From Chaenocephalus aceratus (taxonomy: Eukaryota; Chordata; Actinopteri; Perciformes; Channichthyidae): a DNA stretch of 64,000 bases. The first letter of the stretch is position 1. Every line of letters begins with the position of its first letter. The notes beneath the pieces were generated by a model. The model did no database searches. It saw nothing but the letters and a program-made list of their open reading frames with translations, and was not told where the DNA came from. Made by a program: the position numbers and the translations under genes. The DNA lies in assembly GCA_023974075.1 (NCBI GenBank), contig CM043789.1, forward strand, positions 40,536,092 through 40,600,091. The letters are read 5' to 3'. Below are positions 24,489-40,661 of the stretch, piece after piece.

Positions 24489-26636
24489 CTAAAACTGTGT
24501 GCCCACTACTCTAAAGCCGACCCAGTTCTCGGTGGATTCGATAACGCTAAGAGGCTGCGACGGTTTGGGAGGCGGGAGAGGCAGGAGTTTCACAGCGGCG
24601 ATGGGAGGCAGGGAGGCGGGCTTTAGGATTTCCGGCGTACACTCGGACTTGATGAGGACGCGCTTTGGCCGAGGTTTGTAGCCCTGGTCCCTGGCGGTTT
24701 CCTTGCCGGGGGATCCGGGGTTTTGGGAGATGGGGGGCAAGAGCGTCAGCTGGGGCATGTCTCCAGACTCCGACTTCCTGAGTTTCTCTTTAGTCTTCAA
24801 GCGGTCCATCTTCAGGGTGTTTCTCAGTCTCTCGTTCTCCTCCTTCACTTTGTCACACTCTGCCTGGTACATCCAGAGGCTTCCCTTGAACGCCATCACC
24901 TCTTTGCTCAGGCGCCTGTTTTCCCAGCTGAGCTGCTGCATCTTCTGAATGGCGTCGTCCGGCCGGCGGGCCAACATGCGCCGGAGCTCTTCGATTTCCT
25001 CGTCCTTTTTCACCAGGAGACGTAGGTTCTGAGGTTTCCCAGTGAGCAGATACAGGCGGTGCTGGGCCTTCATCACTTTCACATAGGCGTGAGGGCTCTT
25101 CTTCTTCTCCCGAGTCCACTCCCGCCGCGAAGTGTGTTCACTCGCACCCGGCACTTGAACGTTGCACTTTATCTTGAGCATCTTCATCTCCAGACACATT
25201 TGCCTTTCTTGGCGCTCATGTTCTTTGATGGCGAGTGTCGCCTGGTTGAGTTTCAGCTGCTGCTGCACCTCGATAGTGTCTCGTGCCTGCAGCTCTTTCT
25301 CCAGCGTCTCTTTCTCCGCTGCCATCTTGACCAACTTCTTCTCCGCCAGTATCTGGTTCCTGTCGGCAGAAACCACGCACACGTCCTGCTTCTTTTTGCT
25401 CACCGCCTGATCCTGGCGGCCTTTCCACATCTGCTTCCTCAAGCAGCGATTCTCCATCCTCAACCTGGCCATCTGCACCTTCTGAACCCAGGCCTTGCAG
25501 GTCTTATCTTGGAGTTTCTTATCCTGGTCATCAATCATTTCCTTGAGCTCAGATTGCTGCGCCTTGTCCTCACGCTGCTTTTGCAGAAGGAGGTTTCTCT
25601 CCGCCTCCACTCCGTCAGCATGGGTTTTCGTCTGCGTGAGCATCTTCTCCAGCTCCACGATAATGGCCCTCTGTTTGGTGATGTCTTGGCACAGGGCGGT
25701 AGTTTCATGCAACGTCTTGCTCTCTAGATGTTGGAGTTTAATATCCCCATCACGCTTTTTCTTCACTTCCACCTCCATGCGTTTCCGGAGGTTTTGCTCC
25801 TCCAACATCTTGCCGTCGTGCGTTTCCACTGCCTTGATGAGGACTTTGTTTTTTTCAAACAATACTTGATTGTCGAAGTCCAGGTTTGCATACTTAATTT
25901 CCCACCCCGCTATTTCATCCTCCATGTGCTCGTTCCTTTTTTTAAAATCATATATTGTTCTGTTGTTAACATCGTCCTGTCTTCTCAGTTTGTTCAGCTC
26001 CTCTGACAGTCTCTCACCCTCCTTTATCAAAACCTTCACTTTGCCAGGGTAAGGTTTGAGAGTCCTACAGTTTTGTCTGTATTTTAATGCAGCCTCATTG
26101 GATTCTTTCGCATCCTTCTCACGGGCTGCCACTTCCTTGTTTTTCTTCCTGATAACCTCTCCCAGCTCTTCAATTCTTTTGATGCTGAAGTTTTTATAGC
26201 CGGTCAGCTCTTCCACATCATGATACAGTTTCTCCACCAGCATGCTCAGCCTCCTGTTCTCCTTTGATTGGTTTCCAAAGTGTTCTGCTTCTTTCTCCTT
26301 CACTTGGCGGAGAGACTTTTCCAAGATGAATTTGTTCTCATACTCAAGATACTTTCCTTTGTAGAAGGCAGCATTCTCGTCGGAGACTTTCTTCCCACTC
26401 GCTATGACACCTTTTAGATGCCGGATTTCACCTTTCGTCTTGTCCACTTCCTCTCTCATTATTTCGAATGCGCGCGTCGGATTTTGGACAGTACGCTTCG
26501 GGTTAGCTTTCGTCTTCTCCTCTTTTTTCAGATTCATTAAGGAAGAGATATTCCTTTCATGCTCTACGTTCATCACATGTTTCTCATTGACCTGCTGGGC
26601 AGCACTCCTGGCTTCACGGTCGTTGGACGACTTCAT
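24489..26636 (-). CDS. CFAP58-like coiled-coil protein, single exon
   Basis: An uninterrupted 715-codon ORF on the minus strand runs from ATG at 26,634-26,636 to TAG at 24,489-24,491. Residues from about 40 to 640 are Lys/Glu/Arg-rich heptad sequence without helix breakers. The last 80 residues are Pro-rich (LLPPISQNPGSP, LLPLPPPKPSQP). The segment PHAY...LYLLTGKP...RRMLARRPDDA...LSKEV...LWMYQAECDKVKEENERL follows the order of conserved positions in the C-terminal part of CFAP58 (PNAY, RL, LARQPG, LNMY). QRAIIVELEK and SADRNQ also have counterparts there. CFAP58 is an axoneme and sperm-flagellum coiled-coil protein of about 870 residues with a multi-exon gene. This copy is shorter and has no introns, suggesting a retrocopy that kept its frame. 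Other cilia coiled-coil families such as CCDC146 are possible alternatives. The coding strand runs away from a promoter-like region at 26,640-26,830. Confidence 0.7.
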   Translation of the reverse strand: MKSSNDREARSAAQQVNEKHVMNVEHERNISSLMNLKKEEKTKANPKRTVQNPTRAFEIMREEVDKTKGEIRHLKGVIASGKKVSDENAAFYKGKYLEYENKFILEKSLRQVKEKEAEHFGNQSKENRRLSMLVEKLYHDVEELTGYKNFSIKRIEELGEVIRKKNKEVAAREKDAKESNEAALKYRQNCRTLKPYPGKVKVLIKEGERLSEELNKLRRQDDVNNRTIYDFKKRNEHMEDEIAGWEIKYANLDFDNQVLFEKNKVLIKAVETHDGKMLEEQNLRKRMEVEVKKKRDGDIKLQHLESKTLHETTALCQDITKQRAIIVELEKMLTQTKTHADGVEAERNLLLQKQREDKAQQSELKEMIDDQDKKLQDKTCKAWVQKVQMARLRMENRCLRKQMWKGRQDQAVSKKKQDVCVVSADRNQILAEKKLVKMAAEKETLEKELQARDTIEVQQQLKLNQATLAIKEHERQERQMCLEMKMLKIKCNVQVPGASEHTSRREWTREKKKSPHAYVKVMKAQHRLYLLTGKPQNLRLLVKKDEEIEELRRMLARRPDDAIQKMQQLSWENRRLSKEVMAFKGSLWMYQAECDKVKEENERLRNTLKMDRLKTKEKLRKSESGDMPQLTLLPPISQNPGSPGKETARDQGYKPRPKRVLIKSECTPEILKPASLPPIAAVKLLPLPPPKPSQPLSVIESTENWVGFRVVGTQF

Positions 26637-26840
26637 TGTGACTTTATGTGAGAGGAAATGATCGCGTGTCTGCTAAAACAGTCGTCGCCTGTATTTCTGA
26701 GTGTATATTCTGTGAATCTCACCTCTCACCTCTCACACACAACTTGTAGTCTGTGATGTCATCGCATTCCGAGGCTTTGAAGATCACCATGGTTGCAATG
26801 GCTCGCAGTTTGTGATGTCATCACATTCTATCATGACATC
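26637..26840 (-). promoter_or_regulatory. Candidate promoter with repeated CRE-like sites
   Basis: Immediately upstream of the ATG, the motif GTGATGTCATCRCATTC occurs twice (about 26,752-26,768 and 26,811-26,828), followed by TGACATCAC. TGATGTCA differs from the palindromic CRE (TGACGTCA) at one position. CREB/CREM-type sites are common in promoters of post-meiotic male germ-cell genes; the link here is inference. Confidence 0.4.
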
Positions 26841-26999
26841 ACTGTCCCTTGTTCTTCTTTCCTTTAATCATATTTTTCTTATTATTTTTTCACCAAATAG
26901 TTTAGCTCTCAATAACTTCAGCATACTTGCAATCAGCTACATTCAAATGTCAAAATATTCAGCCTTTTCAGCAATTGATAGGAAACATTCAACTTGTAT
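26841..26999. other. No feature seen
   Basis: AT-rich spacer between the coiled-coil gene and the receptor remnant. Confidence 0.5.
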
Positions 27000-27340
27000 T
27001 TGCCCGTCCTTCACAGCAGAATAGTCACATGCAGAGGAGCTGGGATTGGTCATCAGTGCCTCAGCAGCTTCGCCAGAGCCGTTTCTAAAGTCGATGGTGG
27101 AGTAACGCAGCGAGGCAGCGGGGTTTGTGGGAAAGTCGGCAGTGAATAAATCGTGGTTGATGAATTTCCAGAGTCTGGCTTCTGCTCCTGTATTTCCTCG
27201 TAGATATCCTTCCAGGAAAGAATACAGCACACAATTCATCCACCTTTTCCACTTCATCAACACTTTTAAAGTAACTTCAGATAAGTAGATGTCCTTGTGC
27301 ATATCAAATAATAACTCAGGAAATAATGTCATACCAAGTA
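27000..27340 (-). pseudogene. CMRF35/CD300-like cytoplasmic-tail remnant
   Basis: On the minus strand one frame gives KDIYEEIQEQKPDSGNSSTT, and after a one-base shift a second gives FPTNPAASLRYSTIDF and SACDYSAVKDGQ. These are the same tyrosine modules as in the neighbouring receptor tail (YDEIQE, PTNPSA.PYYSTF, DTYSTVRDQ). The frameshift near the middle, together with the broken Ig exon upstream, marks a dead gene copy. Confidence 0.7.
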
Positions 27341-27839
27341 GTAAGACATGTTTTGCAAGGGGATCAAATACGTATTTCCCACAGTTAAATGCAAATCAAT
27401 GTTTATCTTTTATATGATGTCAATTTCTGGATTTTCTTTTTGATATTCTTACTCTCACTGTTCAAATAAACCTACCATTACAATTATAGACTGTTCAAGT
27501 GGGCAAACTTTCAAAATCTGCAAGGGATCACGTACTTATTTCCTCCACTGTACATACTCTAAATATATTATATAGTGAAATGGTTTTGTTCTAGCTACTC
27601 AACAGTGTGTTTATATTATAATCGTTAAATATAATACTATAAGTACATATTTTGTATTTAAAGGTCCCATGTCATGGCCATTTCTACTGATCATAGTTGA
27701 GGTCTACTAGAATAGATTTAAATTGTGCAATTTTCCAAAATCACATTGGTTTCTCATAAAGCATCTCACGTCACAGAACCCAGGAAGCAAACAATGGAAA
27801 AAGTGTGCTACCAAGCAAGCGTATAAACACCCTGTGTCT

Positions 27840-28031
27840 GTGAGAGTGAACATCCCGTTTGAACTCAGAGCACATTTTGTTGATAACATATATTCACAGA
27901 TTGGACCGTTCACTTTGCAGAAAAACTTGAATCTGAAATCGTCTTTGTTTCCTTCGTCACATGTGATGGAGGTTGTAGCTGTTGTACGCAGTTTGATTAC
28001 ATGGTCCTTGGCAGCCTGCAGCTACAAATAA
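27840..28031 (-). pseudogene. CMRF35/CD300-like Ig V-exon remnant
   Basis: The minus strand begins GGCTGCCAAGG after a CAG. A shifted frame then reads TSITCDEGNKDDFRFKFFCK and C...SSNGMFTLTDTG. This matches the first two thirds of a CD300/pIgR-like V domain (ITC..., KFFCK, FTLTD). The DAGxYWCG end is missing. It is homologous at DNA level to 34,950-35,117. A shorter scrap of another domain start lies at about 28,158-28,209. Confidence 0.7.
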
Positions 28032-28261
28032 AATAGAAAGTAAAAAATGCAAAATGTTGTTATGTGCTTCACTGGTACAAACAAAATAACAAGAATAAAC
28101 CATGAAATAAAATTTGTATTTGATTTCTGACGTTTTAGGAAATATCTGTTATGTACAATCTAATTCTGTACGCAGTTAGATTAAATAGATCCTTGCAGCC
28201 CCTTCATCTGCAACACAACAATCGAAGCACAACGTTATACCAAATTGATTTCCATTTTGCT

Positions 28262-28865
28262 CTGTAGATGATAATAATAATAATAAATTGTATTTGGGGG
28301 GCGCCTTTCATAGCACCCAAGGACACCTTACAGGGCATAGGGGCAAGGAACAATTAAAACAGTGGATTTAGTGAAGTATCAGCCGGGGTAAGACGAGACA
28401 AACAACAGGAAATGGACTACAGAAGGACACAAAAGCACACAGGGTACAGATTATAGAGAAAATGCCAGTTTGAACAGGTGGGTTTTGAGTTGGGTTTTGA
28501 ATGTTGTTATGGAATCAGACTGTCGGTGTGTCGTGGCAGGGAGTTCCAGAGTCTGGGAGCCGAGCAGCTGAAACTCGAGCACCCATGGTTTTGAGGCGAG
28601 AGCTTGGGACGGTGAGAAGTCCTACGGACGAAGAGCGGAGGGTGCGGGAGGGGGTGTACTCCTGAAGGAGGTCAGAGATGTAGATGGGGGCAAGGTTATG
28701 GACAGCTTTGTATATGAGTAGAAGGTTTTTGTAGTCAATACGGTAGCGTACAGGAAGCCAGTGTGGCTGAGTGAGAATGGGGGTGATGTGGTCGGATGAG
28801 TTGGTGATGATCCGGGCAGCAGAGTTCTGGATTATTTGCAGTCTGTTGAGGAGTGGAAACACCTT
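28262..28865 (-). mobile_element. L2-like LINE, 3' fragment
   Basis: A minus-strand frame (115 codons) carries LNRLQIIQNSAARIITN, HITPILTQPHWLPVRYRIDY and LLIYKAVHNLAPIYI, the C-terminal region of L2/CR1-type ORF2 downstream of the reverse transcriptase. The element ends at an ATT trinucleotide tail at about 28,270-28,285. The 5' part is truncated at 28,865 next to a block also found at 31,028-31,195. Confidence 0.8.
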
Positions 28866-28988
28866 ACAGACTCAAAGGAGCCAAACTAGAGCTGGTGTCA
28901 GTGTCACAAACGTTTAAAGCATTTTTCTGAAATAATGTTTTTATTTTTCGAAACATCAGCAAAGCTTTGTGCAGCCTGCAATAACACA
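28831..28988. repeat. Segmental repeat A, copy 1
   Basis: The stretch from 'gcagtctgttgaggagtgga' through 'ttgtgcagcctgcaataacac' is almost identical to 31,034-31,188. Both copies precede a receptor tail-exon copy on the minus-strand map, so the tail region was duplicated as a unit. Confidence 0.8.
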
Positions 28989-28994
28989 ACAAAC

Positions 28995-29245
28995 AAGGCA
29001 AGGCAAGTTTATTTATTTAGCACCTTTCAGCACCAGGCAATTCAAGGTGCTTTACAAAAATGAAAGACATTCAGACAAAGGCATTTAAAAACAGTAAAAG
29101 ATAAAAGAAACATTAAAAGAAAAACAAAAAATGAAAGACATTAAGAAAATAGCATTTAAAATCAGTCATTAAAAAGAAAAGCTACTAAAATAAACATTAA
29201 AAGATCAAAGTTACAGTGCAGTCTAAGATATGAATAGTTCAATTA
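28995..29245 (-). mobile_element. L2-type LINE 3' UTR fragment
   Basis: 'aaggcaaggcaagtttattt' at the left edge and 'gcagtctaagatatgaatag' at the right are the reverse complement of the LINE 3' end at 5,715-5,915. Confidence 0.75.
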
Positions 29246-29260
29246 TTTCGGTTCTTGATT

Positions 29261-30080
29261 TTTAATTTATTCACAGAACCTCCCTTTGGAACATTTCCGT
29301 CACGATTGTTAATTTAGATTGTTTTCACCATGTTATGCTCGCATGACAACTCAATGCAAAAGTAAACCTTTTTTTATTATCAACATAAAAGCATTTTTTA
29401 CATATACAAATGGAATATAGCATTGAATGATATTGTAAATAACAAGTGACATAATTTATTCATGTGTAAAGTCAAAAAATAGGAAGGATTTCAAAAAGAT
29501 GAATGAAATAAATGTTGCATGACATTGTGTACAGTTTACACAGTACACATATCACAGTGTGAGGCTGTGGGGAAAGGAAGCCGTGTCGGGCAGATTAATG
29601 AGATAATGACTGATAATTACTTGAATCTAAAAAGCATACATTTGATTCAGCATGTTCCTGTAGCATTCATAAGCGGTCATCTTTAGTTATTTTTGATTAC
29701 ACGAATGTTTGACATACATACAGAGAAGCACACAAATCAAGAGTGTTGTGATCGTAACGATGAAGGTTGAACTCATAATGAATGTTTTGCCAACCAATCT
29801 TTATTCTTCTAAACCCTGATTTAAAGTATTAGTTCTGTAACAATGTACTAAAGCATGCTCCCTCATACACATGTTACTACGAACCCCTGACTTTACCATA
29901 AAGCAACAAACCTGCTGCCCAGTTCTTAATTAAAACAGTATATTTCTAACTTTCTATCAACCACACCTGTATGAAATCATATCACATGTTTGGGGATCAG
30001 TGCAGATAGGACTTCAAATCAAACAAAGTAAACTAATTATTACTGAAGTGTGAAGCCTGGTTTGAAGTGAAAAAGATGTG
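29261..30080. other. No gene seen
   Basis: AT-rich DNA lying inside one copy of the duplicated tail region. It has no counterpart in the other copy and no exon that I recognise. Confidence 0.5.
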
Positions 30081-30186
30081 CAGTATCTCAGGTCTGCAGT
30101 GGGTGGTTGAGAAGAATAGAAAGGGTCTTCAGGAAGTCTGGATGGACGATTGACAGCAGATTCGGCGGCAGATTGGGCCTGGTCCC

Positions 30187-30462
30187 TCACTGTAGAATAT
30201 GTGTCACATCAACTTCAGCAGAGGTGTTGTGAGCCGTGATGGTGGAGGAGTCGAGCGAGGCAGAAGGGTTTGTGGGAGCTTTGAAGGTGGAGTAATACGG
30301 CAAGGCAGAGGGGTTTGTGGGAGCTTTGAAGGTGGAGTAATACGGCAAGGCAGAAGGGTTTGTGGGAGCGTTGGCAGTGACATAAAGTGACTGAAGTGCA
30401 GTTCCTGGACCTGTCACCTGGGGGCGCTCCTGGATCTCGTCATAGGCATGATCCTTCCACAG
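30187..30462 (-). pseudogene. Duplicated receptor tail exon, frameshifted
   Basis: Following a CAG acceptor at 30,463-30,465, the minus strand reads LWKDHAYDEIQERPQ, then LQSLYVTANAPTNPSALPYY, a second in-frame PYYSTFKAPTNPS module that the other copy lacks, and ends AEVDVTHILQ-stop. Compared with 31,286-31,618 one base is missing near 30,208, so the last DTYSTVRDQ tyrosine module is lost. It is a downstream duplicate of the tail exon, or a remnant of a second gene. Confidence 0.7.
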
Positions 30463-30575
30463 CTGAGTGAGAAACAGGAAGGATATTTATAAGCATCCTC
30501 ATAATGAAGCACTCACCAGTCGGCAGAAGTTATAGCTAACATTAGCATTTATTCAAAAACAGAGCTGTTGGAATG

Positions 30576-31033
<458 letters not shown>

Positions 31034-31188
31034 TGCAGTCTATTGAGGAGTGGAACCGCCTTACAGAAGCAAAGGAGCCAAACTAGAGCTGGTGTCAGTG
31101 TCACAAACGATTAAAGCATTTTTCTGAAATAATGTTTTTATTTTTCGAAACATCAGCAACGCTTTGTGCAGCCTGCAATAACACAACA
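31034..31188. repeat. Segmental repeat A, copy 2
   Basis: Near-identical to 28,831-28,988. It lies 3' of the receptor tail exon and probably includes its 3' untranslated region. Confidence 0.8.
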
Positions 31189-31285
31189 AAGCTCAATGCT
31201 GAGTGTCCCCATAATGGAGGTCCACATGAGGGGAATAATACATTTTAGGGTAAGGGTTAGTGTAAGGGTGAAGATGTACAGTATC

Positions 31286-36592
<5,307 letters not shown>

Positions 36593-37479
36593 GGTGCTGC
36601 TGTCCGATGCTGAGATCCTCCGTCAGATGATTAAACTGGTCTGTCTCTATAGTTCGTTGGTACGAGCGTTGTGTTTTCCAATGACTGTCGTGCCTTACCT
36701 TAAATCTTTCTACCCCCAGCTTTCTCTCTGCCCTTCCCCTTTTTCTTCCGCTTAGTAATTAAATCTCCTTCCTCATTATATTTAGCTTTTTTGCTTTCAC
36801 AGTACACAGGAAATAAGTTGTGAGAAAGAGAGACACAGAAACATACACTTTGGATTATCAGGGGGTCCCTGACATAAACACAACACGTCTGGAACTTATA
36901 ATAAACATTTCAGAAACTTAGAATACATATTTGGTGTATCATTCCTCATTTGGTTAATTAAAAAAATCATAATCAGAAATCTGACTGGTCCCTAATGTAA
37001 ACATAATTAAAAGGGTATTAAAATGACTCATGTTTTTTTTTATCTGTGAAGGAGAAGTGTTTTTAACCAGAAGCTGTTTTTAACGATTACATTGGTAAGT
37101 AGAACATCATAGTAAATCATAAACCTCCCATGAGAGGTCCCATGTCATGCTTTTCTGGTTATCACCCGTCCCCTTGTGTGTTATGTAGCTTGTTATGCAT
37201 GTAAACGGTCTGCAGAGTCGCACACCCTCAAAGTACACCCTGTAGGCCGGCTTTTTGTGTTGTTTTACATTTCCCCTTTTAATGGACATTGTATAGCATA
37301 CAGAGAGCATCTTCTCTAAGTCAAGTCAAGTTTCCTAACATTGAAGTCTTTATCTGGTAAAGACTGTTTTAACTTTCCTTTTCTTAAGGTGATTCTGATG
37401 TAGTTTTATCTTATGCACACTCATTATCCAGAGTTAAGTTTTTGTTTCCAGTTGTTAAGAGCTGTATTCGTCAATCCAT
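36593..37479. other. Upstream region of the receptor; no further gene
   Basis: Presumed 5' flank of the receptor. I see no TATA box in a clear position. AT-rich with no recognised repeat. Confidence 0.4.
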
Positions 37480-37550
37480 CATTACATTACATTACAGTGC
37501 ATTTAGCTGACGCTTTTATCCAAATCGACGTACAATAAGTGCGTTCGACC
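37480..37550. repeat. Dispersed repeat fragment (CATTACATTACA...GACGCTTTTATCC)
   Basis: 'attacattacattacagtgc' then 'gacgcttttatccaaatcga' matches the family at 14,757, 54,310 and 58,890. Confidence 0.75.
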
Positions 37551-38099
37551 AGGAAGACACAACCTTGAAGAAAACAGAATCATAAAGTACATCAGGTTTC
37601 ATAGAGCCAAGTATTTCAAGTGCTACTCAACTGGCTTTAGAGAAGCCAGCCCTTTGATAGTATATAAGTGCTTTGTTAGCAGTTCTTTGTTAGTAATTCT
37701 ATCGCTCGAGGTGGAGTCGAAAGAGATGAGTGTTCAGTCTGCGCCGGAAGGTGTGTAAGCTTTCTGCCGTCCTGATGTCAATGGGGAGCTCATTCTACCA
37801 TCAGGAAGTAAATCGACTCGGCTAGAGGAAGTCTCTAAAATGCTCTCTCCTAAAAGAAGAACTGCAGTGCTCTGTAGCAAACCAAAACAAACAAGCCTGA
37901 AAACAATCCTTTACCATCTTTAATTATTACACAGGAAATCTGTGTTGATCCAATATGAGGACAGCTTGCTTAAACCATCTATCGGACCATCTGTCGGGGC
38001 TTCCAAAAGATCAAACTGTTCTCCTTAGAGAAAAGAACATGTGAACAGACTTGGAGGGTTACAGAAAACCTCGATCAGTGCTGTCGTCCTGTAAGTTCC

Positions 38100-39209
38100 A
38101 TTGTTGATGCCGCACTTCCTGCCATTGGTACGCAGCGGAACGATATTCTTCTTCTTAGCGGAAGCAACTTTAGCAGAAGCAATTATAATAGTAGCATCCT
38201 ACAAATATCTGGGCATATGGATTGATGAAAAGATGGCCTTTGATGTTCATATTGGGAACCTACTGAGAAAACTTAGACCTAAACTGGGCTTTTTCTTTCG
38301 TTTAAGGAAATGTTTCCCGTCTGAAGCCAGGAAGAGAGTTCCTTTCTGTCTGTATTAGACTATGGCGATGTGATCTATATGCATGCTTCTTCCTCCCTGC
38401 TTAAAAAGCTGGACCATACTGCTATACGTTTTGTAACGGGTGCAGGCTCTCGCACCCACCACTGCACTTTGTATCAGTCCTTAGGATGGTCCTCTCTGTA
38501 CCAAAGAAGACAATCACACATGTTGATTTGTATCCTTAAGTCATTGCTAGGTAAGCTGCCCTTATATATCTCCAGACTTCTGTCCTTTTATACTTGCTTT
38601 TTTAATACCAGACGAGCAGCAAATGGGATGCTTTTAAATGTTCCTTTGATGCAGTCAGAGCTTGATATAGGCTTAGTTTGTCGGGGGACATCTTCCTTCT
38701 CTCTGTCTGTACCCGTGTACTCTCATGTTCCGATTAACCCAGCTTCCCCAAATGTCCTTCTTTTTGGTGTCTATATACGCTGGGATCCGGAGTCATGGAT
38801 GATCCTGCGGTCCTGTGTCCTGGATCGCGAGCACTGGATCTTGAGTCGTGGCTGTGGTCCTGGATCATCGGTCCTGGATGGATATCCTCGTGGATTCATC
38901 TTCCTATTATACACACATGCATTTCCAAACATCTGGACTACCTATGTTGCAAATGTATTATCTTTTCAATTTACACACGGCATCTATTGCACGTCTGTCC
39001 GTCCTGGGAGAGGGATCCCTCCTCTGTTGCTCTCCCTGAGGTTTCTCCCATTTTTCCCTTTAAACTGGGTTTTCTTTGGAAGTTTTTCCTTGTACGATGT
39101 GAGGGTCTAAGGACAGAGGGTGTCGTATTGTCATACTGATAATCTGTACACACTGTGAAGACCACTGAGACAAATGTAACATTTGTGATATTGGGCTATA
39201 TAAATAAAC

Positions 39210-39255
<46 letters not shown>

Positions 39256-39607
39256 GGTAAAGCTGCATTCTCCCACTATGCTCCCTTTTTATGGAATACA
39301 CTGCAAGTAAAACTTTGTCTCGAGGCACTTCCTACTGTAAATGCTTTTAAAGGTATGCTACGATTAGCCATTCATGAAACATGTTTTACCTGATGCTATT
39401 GCTGATGTGATTATGCTTCTTGCCACTGCACAAATGGCCTTCTGTATTTATATTTTTAAATGTATGTTTTTTTTGTTTAATGCCTTTGTTTTATGTTGAA
39501 ACTTGTTGTGTGCCGTGTTGGTCAGGACTCCCTGGAAGAAGAGATATTGTATCTCAATGGGACATTCCTGGATAAATAAAGGATAAATACAAATAAAATA
39601 AAAATAA
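38100..39607 (+). mobile_element. Non-LTR retrotransposon fragment, split by a nested LINE
   Basis: The plus strand reads YKYLGIWIDEKMAFDVHIGN and LRPKLGFFFRLRKCF, then after a frame break LDYGDVIYMHASSSLLKKLD, GAGSRTHHCTLYQSLGWSSL, LPLYISRLLSF. After the insertion it resumes FSHYAPFLWNTLQVKLCLEA. This is the C-terminal part of a fish LINE ORF2, beyond the catalytic YADD. It is 5'-truncated and frameshifted near 38,340-38,358. The 3' UTR ends in an A-rich 'aaataaaataaaaataag'. Confidence 0.8.
38664..39253 (+). mobile_element. Nested L2-type LINE 3' end with (GATT)n tail
   Basis: From 'tgatataggcttagtttgtc' to the GATT array at 39,209-39,254 this is the reverse complement of the 3' UTR of the LINE at 47,883-48,460. 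It interrupts the coding sequence of the surrounding LINE, so it is younger. Confidence 0.85.
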
Positions 39608-40298
39608 GTCAATTAATTGTAGCGTGTGCGGTTGGTTTAACAAAACAAACAAACCTATCTGTTTTGAGCTGACACTACAGAAACACGTTAGTAGCCACCC
39701 TGGAAAAGCTCAAAGATTGAAAGAAGTATTTTTATTTATATTAAGAATAATACTCTCTGAACACATCGCTGAATGTGTGTTTGGCCTAACATGACATTGA
39801 GTCAAAGTGGAGATACTACAAAGCTTTCACAACAAGAAAGAGAAAATCACCTCCTCTTCCAACATGTGAAGCAATTAACCGTGTTAAGAAGTGCGAGCCC
39901 TCCCACTGACCTCCACACACACCGTCACATTGTGTTATTTGTGTTGAAACTTGCAATTTAAGGCCATACTTTACAACAGAAATATGTTTCCCTAAGGTCC
40001 TCTCTGTGTGACTAGAAGGGACCCTCGCCTCATTTCAAAGAACCCTAATGTGTTTTGGCTGAAGCCGTGGGTTTGGAGTATGATAACAATTGTGATCTGC
40101 TCCAAGTGAAACACGGAACCACGGCTGATTGTGTGTGTATGGTTTATGAGTGTGTGTTCAGGACCGCTGCGACTGCCGGCTCAATTTACGTACCTGAAAC
40201 ATTACAGAGGAAAGCAACGTGTGATAGTTGTCGTGTAGTTTTGGGTTTGTTTGGGTTTAGATGCCATGCTGTTATACCCTGATATCACTTGGCAATAA
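39608..40298. other. No gene seen
   Basis: Intergenic sequence. Open frames of 60-75 codons have no recognisable motif. Confidence 0.5.
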
Positions 40299-40306
40299 CA
40301 TTAGAT

Positions 40307-40653
40307 CAGTGCTTCTCAAAGTGTGGTCCGCGGACCACTGGTGGTCCGTGAGCGCCCCCTAGTGGTCCGTGAGTATATTGGTAACATTTCACATTTTAAA
40401 TAAATAAATACATTTAAGTTTTCCGCATTCTCGTGGGAATATCTCCACAATGGAGCGAGCTTAAGTTTCACTTTTGATTGCATGATATAGCCCAGCGCAA
40501 CACCTTCGTCACACATGTTGCCACCTGTTTGTACCATGTTCAGGTGATTTGTAAAAAACTATGTGTTTTTGGATATTTGTGGAGTTAGGTGGTCCGCGAG
40601 TGTTTTTATATTGGTTAAGTGGTCCCTGGTATGAAAAAGTTTGAGAAACACTG
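40307..40653. mobile_element. hAT (Charlie-like) MITE with perfect 8-bp duplication
   Basis: The termini CAGTGCTTCTCAAAG and TTTGAGAAACACTG are flanked by CATTAGAT on both sides (40,299-40,306 and 40,654-40,661). The interior repeats 'gtggtccg' several times. 347 bp with no coding capacity. Confidence 0.9.
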
Positions 40654-40661
40654 CATTAGAT

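Noticed and set aside
25059..25727. 222-codon plus-strand ORF rich in Leu/His
   Set aside because: Antisense shadow of the coiled-coil gene; its composition is the mirror of Lys/Glu-rich codons.
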